Made by a program: the position numbers and the translations under genes
The notes under the pieces: generated by a model
Databases searched by the model: none
What the model saw: only the letters and a program-made list of their open reading frames with translations
Told to the model about the DNA's origin: nothing
DNA from: JAUXFS01 sp963772635
Lineage (GTDB): Bacteria > Pseudomonadota > Alphaproteobacteria > Rhodospirillales > Defluviicoccaceae
DNA: 64,000 nt
Direction: 5' to 3'
Assembly (NCBI GenBank): GCA_963772635.1
Contig: CAVYYK010000028.1
Span: forward strand, 310,001-374,000
Shown here: positions 18,939 through 28,818 of the stretch, piece by piece
How positions within the stretch are numbered: the first letter of the stretch is position 1
Layout: every line of letters begins with the position of its first letter

Positions 18939-20896
18939 TTCCCCTCGAACTCAATAACGATACCGGTCTCTCCGTTGGTCAACCGGCGAGCATGCAACGC
19001 CGCAATCGGATCGTCCGGGTTCGCCGCGGCGAGTGCTTCGAACGCGCTTCGCGCCGAAGCATCATGTTCTCGCATCAGAACATACGCTTCAAGATATTTA
19101 GGTAGATCGATCCGAGATGACGAGTTTTCTTTCAACGGCTCGTAAACATCCACCGGCTCTGTCTTGCCATACAGGAGCAGAACGCCGATCGGCCGAAAGG
19201 TCACGCCCGAACAGCCGCGAGCTGTATTCCCGCTGGCGCACAAAGTGGATCCCAGAAACTTGTTGGCGCCTTCCAGGCGCGCCGCGGTATTGACGGTATC
19301 TCCATGCGCCGTGTAGTCGAAGAACCGCTCGCCGCCGAAATTTCCCACCACCGCGGGCCCCGTGTGGACCCCGATACGGGTGCCGCCGAACGCCACGCCT
19401 TCGGCCCTTTGCGCAGCGGCGAACGAAGATCCGAACGTGTCGAGATCGAGGGCGCAGCGGATGGCGCGTTCGGGATGGTCGGCCTGATGAAGGGGCACGC
19501 TGAAAAAAACGTGCAGGGCATCGCCGACGATCTTGTCGATGGTCCCGCCGTGGTCGAAGACGATCCGGCACATTCCGTCGAGGTAATCGTTGAGCTTGGC
19601 CACCGCGGTCTCAGGTTCGGATTGCTCGATCCAGGAGGTGAAACCCGCGATATCGGTGAACAGACAGGTGATCTCTCTCTTCTCGCCTCCCGGGCGCAAC
19701 GAGCTCGGATCGTTGACCAACTGGTCGACCACCAAAGGCGAGGTGAAACGCGAAAACGCGCCGCGAATGAAGTCCCGTTGTTTCCTCATCCTTCCCCGCC
19801 AGAAGGCGTTTCCGAACGCGAACGTCAGGACAAAGGTGATGCTGGTCGAGACCAGCGGAAGCAGAGGCCCTCCGATCGAGTAGAGCGAAAAACCCAGCAG
19901 CCAAACGCTCGCGAAGGCGGCCACGCCGATCGCGGTGTGCACGCCGACCGGCAGATCGAGCGAGGCGATGAGCATCGCCGCCATCGCGCAGACGACGACC
20001 GCGAAGATCTCCACCCCGAAATCGATCTCCTCCGCCTTCCTCCCGTCCAGCAGTTGAGCCAACGCGTGCGCGTGGATGACGACCCCCGGCGTGTTCGCGC
20101 CCGTCCACGGGTCTTCGCCCAGCCGAGGCGTTCTGTGCCGGTCGATCTGGGGCAGGACAGGTCCGATAAGAACGATCTTTCCGGCGAACCACGCCTTCGG
20201 CAGCAGCTTCAACGCATGGGCTGGGAAGATACGGAAGGACGACGCTCCGGGCTCCGGCGGAGGTCGGTAGGCGAGGGTGACCGGCCGGTCGGGAGGCTCG
20301 ATGCCGATTGCCGCCAGCACCGCGCCGATCAAACCGAGGGTCATCTTCCCATCCCGCTCGCGGCCGGGATAAATCCACCGCACGGCTCCCTGATACTGAT
20401 CGGTCATCAGATTTGCGAACCCGTGATCGACTCCCTCCATGTAGGCGTTCAGGAAAGCCGTCTGGCTCTCCGTAAGCTGATCCCCGGCATCGGCCCAGGC
20501 GACGACGATCGGCGCCTTCGCGGCGAGCAGGACCTCTCGCAGCCGATTGTCTTTCGCGGACTCGGTCGGCTGGTCGAACAACATGTCGATGCCGATGGCG
20601 CGGACCCCGGCCGAGTCCAGCCACTCGACGAGATCCGCGATGAAGCCGCGATCGACGGGAGAGCGGTAGGGCAGGCCGGCGAGGGTGTCCTCGGTGATGG
20701 CGACGACGATGATGTCCGGATTCTGGGGCTCCGCGGGCGCCAACAGGCTGACGCGAAGATCCTCCAGCCAGCTCTCGGCCGATCCGATCAGAGGAATGAG
20801 CCGAGGCAGCACAATACTGACGATGACGGCACAGGCGAGCATTGCCGCCAGCGACAACAGATCCTTCGGCTGCCATCGTCTTATACCAAAGCTCAC
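18935..20896 (-). CDS. CHASE2-domain adenylate cyclase
   Basis: This 653-residue membrane enzyme has an N-terminal transmembrane helix and a periplasmic CHASE2 sensor at about residues 35-290, followed by three transmembrane helices near 300-385. A cytoplasmic class III cyclase domain covers about 425-600. Catalytic residues are intact: LFTDIAGFT and KIVGDA hold the metal aspartates, and GDTVNTAARLE holds the transition-state Asn and Arg. The lysine in DKIVGD favours ATP as substrate. The frame is open to 20986, but the GTG at 20896 starts just after the CHAT gene ends (13 bases). It probably converts an envelope signal into cAMP. Confidence 0.9.
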   Translation of the reverse strand: MSFGIRRWQPKDLLSLAAMLACAVIVSIVLPRLIPLIGSAESWLEDLRVSLLAPAEPQNPDIIVVAITEDTLAGLPYRSPVDRGFIADLVEWLDSAGVRAIGIDMLFDQPTESAKDNRLREVLLAAKAPIVVAWADAGDQLTESQTAFLNAYMEGVDHGFANLMTDQYQGAVRWIYPGRERDGKMTLGLIGAVLAAIGIEPPDRPVTLAYRPPPEPGASSFRIFPAHALKLLPKAWFAGKIVLIGPVLPQIDRHRTPRLGEDPWTGANTPGVVIHAHALAQLLDGRKAEEIDFGVEIFAVVVCAMAAMLIASLDLPVGVHTAIGVAAFASVWLLGFSLYSIGGPLLPLVSTSITFVLTFAFGNAFWRGRMRKQRDFIRGAFSRFTSPLVVDQLVNDPSSLRPGGEKREITCLFTDIAGFTSWIEQSEPETAVAKLNDYLDGMCRIVFDHGGTIDKIVGDALHVFFSVPLHQADHPERAIRCALDLDTFGSSFAAAQRAEGVAFGGTRIGVHTGPAVVGNFGGERFFDYTAHGDTVNTAARLEGANKFLGSTLCASGNTARGCSGVTFRPIGVLLLYGKTEPVDVYEPLKENSSSRIDLPKYLEAYVLMREHDASARSAFEALAAANPDDPIAALHARRLTNGETGIVIEFEGK

Positions 20897-20909
20897 TGCA
20901 GGGTCTTCA

Positions 20910-23900
20910 CTACCGAAGCGACGTTGGAGAGGACACGGATGCTGAAGCGGCGCGGAGCGGCGCGCCGGGTCTTTGCCCCCCGTCACCGATGACGCTGAAG
21001 GCTGCCCAGTTCAGGGGGTGGGAGAAGCGCCGTTCTTCGATCATCGCGATCTGGCCCCGCCTCATCGCCTCGGCGACCGTCAGGCTCCCGTCGGACAATC
21101 CGTCGAAGACCTTGGTCATCAGCGCCACCGTCGGTGCGTCGGGTATCTGCCAATGGGTGACCATCAGTGATCGCGCTCCCGCATAGAAAAAGGCCCGGGC
21201 GAGGCCCGATAGGCTCTCACCGCTGGTTTCTCCACCCGGTCCGCCGGTGTTGCAGGCCGACAGCACGACGAGGTCCGCGTCGAGGTTCAGTTCGAGGATT
21301 TCGCTGGAGACGAGGAGGCCGTCGTCCTTCGTGTCGGAACCCGGGGAACTGGAGGTCACGAGCATGGGCTCGGGCCAGCACCTGAAATCGAACGGCAGCA
21401 AGGCGTGGGTGGCGAAATAGATGACCCTGTAATCCGCCAGATCAACTTCCTTGACGGCTTTCTCGGAGAAGTCGGCCCCTAACACGAGCTTGCTTTCGGC
21501 GAGACCGAGAGATGCGGCGACGGATTTCAGCTCGGTCGCCGTGTTCGGCAATGGCGGCATGTTGGCGACCGCAACGATCTCCTGGCGGCACGCTTCCGGG
21601 AGGCCCCGGCGTTCCAGGATGACATCGGCATCGCGTTTCGGCACGAAATCCCCGAAACCGATCATTTTCTTCGGCGCCCGGGACGGCTGAACGGTGGTGC
21701 GCAGATTGATGAACGATTGCACCGAGGGGGAGAGGGTGATCGCATGCCGGCGCGCCAGCCAAGCCACCTGGGAGTAGTCGTCGGAGAGAACCGCCTCCTG
21801 CGGCTCGACCACCAGGACGCCTAAGGGAAGACTGACCAAGGGTCCGCTCGGAACCGTGACCAGGTGCTTCGCCTTCGCCAGCCGTTCGCTCACCGGTCCG
21901 AGCAACCGGACGAACAGCTCATGCGACTTCGGAATGTCGAAAGGGGCCCCGATGATCGTGTCGAACGGTGCCCGCAATTGAGCGACGAACTCTCGCGCTT
22001 CCCGCTCGCCGAGGTCTATCAGATAGGCCTCGACGCCGTCGCCATCGACGAAGAACCCGACCGAGGTTTCCGCGCCGACAAGAACCTGCCAAAGCGCCTC
22101 GTCGGAACCGAGCGCATCCTTGACCTGATCGAGCGTTACCGGGGCATCGACAAGCTGATTGTAGCGCGGCGCCGCGGCTTGCACCTGTTGCTCCAAATCC
22201 GCGACCTCGACGGCGGTCGCGTCCGCCTGTGCTTCCAGCGCTTCCAACTGGGGCGCGAGAATGGCTGGATCGGTCCTCGCCCGGACAAGCGATTGTTTGA
22301 GGGTGTCGCGTCGGCGCCGGGCGTCCTGGAGGTTGCGGATCAGCGTGCCAATTTCTTTTTCACTGGCCGACAACCTGGCCGCGGCAAGCGCGATCGTTTG
22401 GGCCGTTGCACTTCCACGGACAAGTTGACCGACCGAGAACATCTCGGTGAAAAGCCGTTGACGATCGGCGGGTTTGCGCTCGGCCTCGGCGAGGGCGAGC
22501 CGGAAATACGGCAAGGCCTCACCGAACCCGAGGCCGCCTCCTTGCTCTTCGACAAGCCGGAAACCCTCGCGGAAAGCGTCGAACGCCTCGGCCGCGCGGT
22601 TCTGTTCCGCATACACGCGACCAAGGTCGATCCGAGTCAGACCCTCGTTTCGCGATCCCGCGAACTGTGATCTCTGGGCGTCGATCGATTGCAGAAGCAG
22701 CAGTTCGGCGGCGCCGAAATCACCTCGCCGTTCGGCGGTCATCGCCTGCAGCCACTGGATCCGTGATAGCCAACGCCGGGGTACGCGCGGTTCGACCTCC
22801 AGGATCGACAACGCCTCCGCGAAGACGCGATCGGCGTCGTCGAGGCTTCCCTGCTTCAGAAGCATCGCGCCTTCCACGTACTTGCTTTGAACGAGATCTC
22901 CCAACGCGGTTTCCGCACGCCCGACCAGAACGACCTCGGACGACAGAGGTTGCGCCGCTCCCGGGACCGACATGAAGCTGGCCTGTTGGGCCATGTTAGC
23001 GGCGGACCCGAACAGGTCGGGCCGGAAATTCCGGGCAAGTTCGGTCCGTAACGCCGTCGCCTGCCGTGCGAAATCGAGGGCACGACCGAAGCGTTTCTGG
23101 TTGGCATAGTGGATCGCCCGGTAGCTCAACAGACGGGCCTCGTCGGCGGGATCGAAAGAGAACGGCACCACCGCCTCCGCCCGCGAGAATAGCGAGTCCG
23201 CCTCGGCGAAGCGCTCCTGATTGCTCAACTCCAGCGCCAGGGACATCAGCACGAAGGCGAGGCCGCCGTTGTTTTCCGACAGGACCCGCTGCTGAAGCTC
23301 CAGCGCCTGTCGATATCTTTTCTCCGCCTCCGCATACAGCCCGCTATAATTGTAGTATTGCGCCAAACGCAACAGATCCCGATAGGCGCTGATATCTCCG
23401 GCGCTGTAAAGCTTGGCGTCGACCCGGGCTTCGAGACCGGCAATCTTCGCCGACATTTCTCCATCGGATTCTTCAGCGCTCTTACGACGACCGGAGACGA
23501 CAGCTACGGTGCGTTCGACCACGGGCGAGGCGGCGGGGATCATCTCGCTGAGGTAGGTATCCGTTCCAACACGGGTCACCAACGCCCGATAAGGCCAGCC
23601 GCCGCGGCGCATCGTGCAGTCGAGGGAGAAGGCGGGAACGTCACCGAGGACGACAGCTGGGGTGGGCTCTTCGCAGACCGCGAGTGAATTCAAGCTCTTG
23701 CGCCAAATGCCGCCGGTCGCCAGTTGATCCACCGGCGCGACGCTGCTGGAGCGAACGATGCGCGCGCTCGGTTCTTCCCACCGGCCGCAGAACAGCTTGA
23801 ACACGCCTTCGATCTCGGGAACTTCCGTTTTTGCCGGTTCGCCCGCAACCCGACACGGCTCGCCGAGGAGGTTCTCTCCCGCTCCAAACGCCGCAACGGC

Positions 23901-24017
23901 GTTCGTCACCTCCTCGTGACCGGCGGTTGTCTGGCACCCGGCGAGGAAGGCAAGAACAAAAAGAACCCGGATCAGTCTCGCCGGCGGACGCCTTATTGTG
24001 GGCCGGAGAGTCCCCAT
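20910..24017 (-). CDS. Exported TPR-CHAT lipoprotein (caspase-like peptidase)
   Basis: This 1,035-residue protein has a lipoprotein signal peptide with lipobox LAGC near residue 28, so it should be anchored in the envelope outside the cytoplasm. An N-terminal region of about 180 residues is followed by many TPR-like helix pairs (about 200-560) and a coiled-coil-like stretch (about 570-640). A C-terminal CHAT domain follows (about 700-1010). The caspase-like dyad is present: His871 in YFATHALLP and Cys922 in LSACNTGG. CHAT is a clan CD protease fold. TPR-CHAT proteins are usually cytosolic effectors, so a secreted form is notable. It overlaps the tpsA remnant by about 25 bases. Confidence 0.9.
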   Translation of the reverse strand: MGTLRPTIRRPPARLIRVLFVLAFLAGCQTTAGHEEVTNAVAAFGAGENLLGEPCRVAGEPAKTEVPEIEGVFKLFCGRWEEPSARIVRSSSVAPVDQLATGGIWRKSLNSLAVCEEPTPAVVLGDVPAFSLDCTMRRGGWPYRALVTRVGTDTYLSEMIPAASPVVERTVAVVSGRRKSAEESDGEMSAKIAGLEARVDAKLYSAGDISAYRDLLRLAQYYNYSGLYAEAEKRYRQALELQQRVLSENNGGLAFVLMSLALELSNQERFAEADSLFSRAEAVVPFSFDPADEARLLSYRAIHYANQKRFGRALDFARQATALRTELARNFRPDLFGSAANMAQQASFMSVPGAAQPLSSEVVLVGRAETALGDLVQSKYVEGAMLLKQGSLDDADRVFAEALSILEVEPRVPRRWLSRIQWLQAMTAERRGDFGAAELLLLQSIDAQRSQFAGSRNEGLTRIDLGRVYAEQNRAAEAFDAFREGFRLVEEQGGGLGFGEALPYFRLALAEAERKPADRQRLFTEMFSVGQLVRGSATAQTIALAAARLSASEKEIGTLIRNLQDARRRRDTLKQSLVRARTDPAILAPQLEALEAQADATAVEVADLEQQVQAAAPRYNQLVDAPVTLDQVKDALGSDEALWQVLVGAETSVGFFVDGDGVEAYLIDLGEREAREFVAQLRAPFDTIIGAPFDIPKSHELFVRLLGPVSERLAKAKHLVTVPSGPLVSLPLGVLVVEPQEAVLSDDYSQVAWLARRHAITLSPSVQSFINLRTTVQPSRAPKKMIGFGDFVPKRDADVILERRGLPEACRQEIVAVANMPPLPNTATELKSVAASLGLAESKLVLGADFSEKAVKEVDLADYRVIYFATHALLPFDFRCWPEPMLVTSSSPGSDTKDDGLLVSSEILELNLDADLVVLSACNTGGPGGETSGESLSGLARAFFYAGARSLMVTHWQIPDAPTVALMTKVFDGLSDGSLTVAEAMRRGQIAMIEERRFSHPLNWAAFSVIGDGGQRPGAPLRAASASVSSPTSLR

Positions 24018-26336
24018 AGCTCGTCGTTGCCATCGTTCGAGTACAGGAGGTCTTGCGAGCCTGCCGGATCCAACGCCGGTGGAATGGTAAAGACGGTCGG
24101 CGACGGCGCAGCGAGGCCACCGCCTCGGACTGGCCGAGGTCGCCGGGGGATATGACGATCGGATCCGTTATGACATTGATTTCATTGCTTGTAAGCGTAG
24201 CCGGAATTTCCGGAGGTGCGGCGGCGTCGTGGGCCCGGGACCTGGTAGACGATCACATTGCCGTGATGGGAAGTGCATCCGGCGGTGTGTTCTCGATGTT
24301 CGCGCTGTATACGATCGTTGCCGGGATACCGTTTAGTACGTCGTTCCTCGGGTTCACCGAATAGATGATGTAGCGTCCGTTCGGCGTTACCAACGCGTCG
24401 GACCGACGTTGTTGATCAGGCTGTCGGTGACGAGCACGATGGCGTTGCCTTCCGCTTCCGAGGCGATCGGCCCGTTCAAGGTCAAAGAACCGTCGACGGT
24501 GAGGTGGAGAGCTCCGCAATTGACTCGTTGCTCACCTCTCCGTCGTATATCAGATTGCCTTTGTTCTCGATGATCACTTCGCAAACCGTCTATTTTCGGT
24601 AATTCTGACCGACGCCAGTACGTCGACCGCGGTCTTAAGTAACTGCCACCGGGAGGGTGAAGAGGCGAGATTTCGATGTTCAGCCGTTGGCCGAAATGAC
24701 CGCACCATCGGGACTTGATGTTTTGGCCTGATGGTCACGGTTCCCGCGTTTGGATGGACGCTTCGAAGGTGACGAAACTTGCCCTCAGAGTGATGTTGCG
24801 CAGTGTCGACAAAGGCGCTTCGACGATGATGGTATCCGTGGCCTCGATAATGACGACGCCGGTCGCCTGGTTGATCGACTGGGCGGACACGGTCGCCTTG
24901 CCATGTATGGCGGGTCATCGGCAAAGACGGGTACGGCGCTGGATCCGGGTGCCGTCGACGATCCTGACGGTCAACGGATCGAGAAGCCACTGGCCGTCCT
25001 CGCCCGCGACGGCACCGGTATCGACGGTTCCGGTGACGACCAAGGAACCCGGCGAGGACGTTTCCACCGTGCCGCCGTCACCACCTTCGGGTCCTCCCCG
25101 CGCGGAGATCGATCCGGCGTAAACGAGCCCGTCATCGGCCCAGACGAGTACGTCGCCGCCATCGCCGACGGACGTCGCATCGGCGGCAATGGTCGCGCCG
25201 GGTGCGACGATCGTTTGCTTGGCCGTATCACCGTCGCCATCGCCCCGCGGATCGCCGCCGACAAGGACCCGGCCACCGCCCGAATGGCCGGAGGCGTCGA
25301 TCCTCGCGCCACCGGCGATCAGCACTTTCTCACCGCGGACATCGACCTCGCCGCCAACGGTGCCGGCGTCGACTCCGGTGGCGTTCAGCTGTCCGGATAC
25401 GGCGACGATGCCATCGCTTCCTCCATGCAGGACGATTTCGCCACGATCTTGCGAGACGCTGCGTGCCTCGATGACGCCGCTGGTATTGATCACTTCGTTG
25501 ACGACGCCGGCGGCGGCGGCGGCGGTCAGGAGGATACGGCCGCCGTCGGCGCGGATCGTTCCCGTGTTCTCGACCAGCGCATGGCTCGGATCGACGGCGC
25601 CCAAGACTTCCGACGTCGCCGCGAACTGGATCAGGCCGTCACCTTGGAGATCGAGGGTGAACGTCGGCGTCCCGGCGAGCACGATCTGTCCCAGGGTGCC
25701 GACGATCATCCCATCGTTCCGCACCTGCGGAGCGACCAAACCGGCGAGTCCGAAATCGTCGATCGAGATGCTGCCCTGATTGATCACGGCGGCATCCGGG
25801 TCGGGGGAGGGGATCGAAAAAGTGTAGTTGCCGTTCATGAAGTCGCTGTCGAGGATGTCAGACGTGGTCGCGACGATCCCGTGGACATCGACCTGGGCGG
25901 TGGGACCGAACACCACGCCGCTCGGATTGACCACCCAAACGTGGCCGTTGGCTTCGAGCCGGCCGTTGATCAGCGATGCCTTGTTGCTGTCGACGCGGTT
26001 GAGGGCGATGGAATTCGATCCCGGTTGAATGAAGCTGGTGACTTCGTTGTGATCGATGTCGAAGCCTTGCCAGTTGATGATTGCCCTGTTGGACTGCTGA
26101 TGGATGGTGGTGCGCCCCGGCGCCTGACTGATCGTCGCTTGGCCGCCGACGACGGTTCCCCCCTCGGGGTTGGCGTCGGCTACCAAAGGAGTCAGGATAG
26201 TGGCCGCCGTCAGAGCGGTCGTCCCTGCCAATACGCGGTAGAACGAAACGGACAAGGTATTCGCCGTCCAAGCGCGAGGACCACGACCCGCGCCTCGCGG
26301 GCGCGCCCTGCACTGAAGATGCTGCAACGTTGCCAC
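23993..26336 (-). pseudogene. TpsA filamentous-haemagglutinin-like exoprotein, multiply frameshifted
   Basis: This gene encodes the secreted partner of a two-partner secretion system. The GTG at 26336 follows AGGAAGAGGGAA. A signal peptide is followed by the TPS domain with the hallmark NPNG-like VVNPSGVVFGP and the motif NWQGFDI near residue 75. Beta-helical repeats run to an in-frame TGA at 24915-24917. Recognisable sequence continues in shifting frames, for example KATVSAQSINQATG, NKGNLIYDGEVSNES, LTVDGSLTLNGPIASE and PNGRYIIYSVNP, to a terminal LLYSNDGNDELWGLSGPQ and TAA at 23993. About 780 residues would be encoded. At least six breaks lie within the last kilobase. Confidence 0.82.
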
Positions 26337-26346
26337 TTCCCTCTTC

Positions 26347-28044
26347 CTAAATCCGCCCGACCGCTCGAAACAACAGTTGGGGATTGCGACCGCCATTGGC
26401 ACGCTGGCTGTCACGAGTCAATGGCCACGCGACCTGCAGATCCAGGTTCAACTCACCGATCGGCCACAACCGGATCCCGACACCCGTCGACGACAGCGAA
26501 TCGTCGAATTCGTCATCACCGCCGTTCCAGACCCGGCCGTAATCGTAGAACCCGAAAACCTGAAACGACTGCAAGAAACGCCACTCGGGTTGACGCGTAT
26601 ACTGGATTTCGGCGGTTACGCCGACGCCTTGGTCGCCGCTTATCTCCTTCTGGTCGTAGCCACGGCCGAAACGGGTGCCTCCGACATTGAACTCCTGGTC
26701 GGAGAGGAGATTGTTGAATGCATACTGTCCAGCGGTCGTGCCGAACAACGTGAAGTTGCCGTAGAGCCCCTGCAGACGGGAAAAGCTTCCCCTCACCAGC
26801 GTCGCGGAACCGGTGCCGTCCGGCCTGGACTTGTACTCGTCGCGGCGCCGGGTCGCATTGAGGACCTGCAGTCCTTGACGCAACGAAGCGCTGGCGGCGT
26901 TGGACCCCCACCACCCGTCGCGAAAGTCGAAAACCCCCGTGGCATGAACGACGCGCAACTTGTCGCGCGAGAACTTTTCGGTCCCGAAAACGTCCGTATT
27001 GCTGTCGATATAGTCGAAGCCGGCCAACGCGGTAAAATTCAGATTGCGGCTGCGGATGACGGGATAGCCCGTGGTCGCGCTCAACAGCAGCGTCTTGCTC
27101 TTGAAATCGAGGGACTGCAAAGACGCACCGGGGTTCGAGTTGCCGTAGGAAGCGATCGTGTCGACAAAAACGCCCCTGGAGCCGAGACGCCACGAAGTGC
27201 TGAGTTGTCCGACCTTCTGGCTCCATCCGTTGAACGGGTTCGTCGCAAACCCCACGGCGGTAACGCTTTCGCCGAGCGACGTAAACGAATTCGAGGAAAG
27301 GCCGAGCGCCGTTTCCCATTGGCCGGTGTAATCGTCCCCGTAGTTGTCGACCACCAGCAGCCCGTCGAACTCTTTCCGATCGCCGCGGGCGACGAGTTCG
27401 GCCGCGCCGAGCTCGGTCGCCGACGGTTGCAGGAGACCGCTGACGCTGACGCCCGGGATGTCGTTCGCCAACAACAGGGCGCGCTCGAGCGTCGCCAGTC
27501 GGATCGGCCGCTCTTCGGTGACGACTTTCAGGTAAGAGGTGACCAGTTCTTCAACCGCTCCCAGGTCGCCCTCGACGGTCACCGCGCTGATGAAACCCTC
27601 CAGGACGCGGATTTGCACCCGACCTTCGCTTATCGTCTGCGCCGGGACGATGGCCCGGGTCAGGAAGTAACCGTCCTGGCGGTAGGTTTTCTGGATTTCT
27701 CTGGCTATCTTGTAGATATCCGTGAGTTCGACCTCGGTGCCGATGAGGTCCTCGTAAGGACCGGTGAGCTCCGATGCCGGATAGACCGTGGCGCCCTCGA
27801 TCTCCAGGCCGGCCAAGACGAACCGAACGTCGGCGGCTCCTATCGGTGGCCGTGTCGGCGCCTCTTTGGGGACTTCGACGCCGGGGGACGGTTTGGGTGG
27901 CTCGGTCGGAGGAAGTTGCTCGAGGCGAACGTCCGGAAGCACCGCCGGCGGTAGTGATTGCGCCCGCACCGGTCCGCCACTCGCCAGCATCATGGCACCA
28001 ATAACCACAACGATGCACATCCCGACCGAGGGGTGTGCTCCCAA
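26347..28044 (-). CDS. TpsB outer-membrane transporter (ShlB/FhaC family)
   Basis: This Omp85-type barrel exports the TpsA protein. A signal peptide is followed by a proline-rich linker, two POTRA domains (about residues 60-210, with VRFVLAGLEIEGATVY and VRVLEGFISAVTVEGD) and a 16-strand barrel. The barrel carries the FxxGG-type element VGGTRFGRGYD near residue 460 and an aromatic C terminus, FRAVGRI. An ATG at 28089 is possible, but the TTG at 28044 is preferred because AGAGGAGG lies eight bases upstream of it, inside the longer frame. The tpsA gene begins 11 bases after this gene. Confidence 0.9.
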   Translation of the reverse strand: MGAHPSVGMCIVVVIGAMMLASGGPVRAQSLPPAVLPDVRLEQLPPTEPPKPSPGVEVPKEAPTRPPIGAADVRFVLAGLEIEGATVYPASELTGPYEDLIGTEVELTDIYKIAREIQKTYRQDGYFLTRAIVPAQTISEGRVQIRVLEGFISAVTVEGDLGAVEELVTSYLKVVTEERPIRLATLERALLLANDIPGVSVSGLLQPSATELGAAELVARGDRKEFDGLLVVDNYGDDYTGQWETALGLSSNSFTSLGESVTAVGFATNPFNGWSQKVGQLSTSWRLGSRGVFVDTIASYGNSNPGASLQSLDFKSKTLLLSATTGYPVIRSRNLNFTALAGFDYIDSNTDVFGTEKFSRDKLRVVHATGVFDFRDGWWGSNAASASLRQGLQVLNATRRRDEYKSRPDGTGSATLVRGSFSRLQGLYGNFTLFGTTAGQYAFNNLLSDQEFNVGGTRFGRGYDQKEISGDQGVGVTAEIQYTRQPEWRFLQSFQVFGFYDYGRVWNGGDDEFDDSLSSTGVGIRLWPIGELNLDLQVAWPLTRDSQRANGGRNPQLLFRAVGRI

Positions 28045-28415
28045 TGCTGCAGCCTCCTCTCTTGAAGGTCTTTCACATCCATTCCGCACCCGTCCGGATC
28101 AACGACGGTCAGGCCCTGCTACGCTACGTCCCGGAACTTGGCAGAAGCCCGTTCCCTAAAATTTTAGTAACTATTGCGATTATAAGTCATTCGCACATCT
28201 TATGATAGGGGCTTGGCGAGACTTACCGAATAGATCAGAAAGACACAAGTCTCGGGACCAGAGCACTGACTTTCGCCGCGGGCTCGTGGGCGAGATATCG
28301 ACCTGGGCTCCGCAAAACGAGCGATGTTTCTCGAATTCGCATGCTTTTCGCAATGGCGACTGGACACACGTGGGAAACCCTATGAATACTGCGGGTGGAT
28401 CAAGGGAGCCTGACC
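28045..28415. other. Divergent intergenic region between tpsB and the receiver gene
   Basis: This 371-base AT-richer spacer holds the promoters of two divergent transcription units. A perfect 12-base palindrome CTAAAATTTTAG lies at 28156-28167. A minus-strand TATAAT (28184 down to 28179) could be the -10 box of the tps operon, although no good -35 is visible. The spacer also contains the AGAGGAGG of tpsB. The palindrome would suit a response regulator binding site. I see no gene in it. Confidence 0.45.
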
Positions 28416-28818
28416 ATGAGCGGTAAGCGTTTGCTCGTTGTAGACGATGAACCAAGATTTTCGGCTTTCGTTCGCCGGGTTGCCGATCCGCTTGGCTACG
28501 ATGTGGAAGTCACCACCCACGGACGCGATTTCCAGAGCAGCCTACGAGCGCGAAACGCCCGATATGGTCATCGTCGACATGGTCATGCCGGACATCGATG
28601 GAAACGAGCTGATCTTGTGGTTGGTGGAGCAGGGGTGCGAAGCGGACGTCCTGATCATCACCGGGTACAGCCCGGATTATGCTGTGAACGCCCGAATTCT
28701 CGGGGAATTCAAAGGGCTTCAGTCGGTGACCACCCTCAGCAAACCGGTCACCGTCGCCAGGCTGCGGGAAGCCCTCGCAATCGAGGATGACCAGAAGGGG
28801 ACCGCCGGCGCGGAATGA
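28416..28818 (+). CDS. Stand-alone response-regulator receiver protein, one frameshift
   Basis: This is a roughly 133-residue CheY-like receiver without an output domain. The acidic pair (VVDDE, near residue 10) is in the first frame. The phospho-acceptor aspartate (MVIVDMVMPDIDG) and conserved lysine (LSKPV) are in the +1 frame. The switch falls between 28527 and 28540. The ATG at 28416 follows AAGGGAGC. Its stop overlaps the ATG of the kinase gene, so the two are coupled, and the receiver is a likely phosphorylation partner of that kinase. A sequence error is the simplest reason for the shift. Confidence 0.82.

Noticed and set aside
19304..20992. 562-codon plus-strand frame over the CHASE2 cyclase
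   Set aside because: Antisense to a clear cyclase with intact motifs; no recognisable domain of its own.
20910..24017. CHAT protein as part of a CRISPR-guided protease system
   Set aside because: No repeat array, Cas gene or effector nuclease lies within the window, and the protein carries an export signal.
24154..24364. Small plus-strand membrane protein of 70 residues
   Set aside because: Lies antisense in the decayed tpsA passenger, whose reading is supported by several typical motifs.
24750..26690. 646-codon plus-strand frame over tpsA and tpsB
   Set aside because: Arg/Asp-rich shadow of the Tps genes, no start signal or homology.
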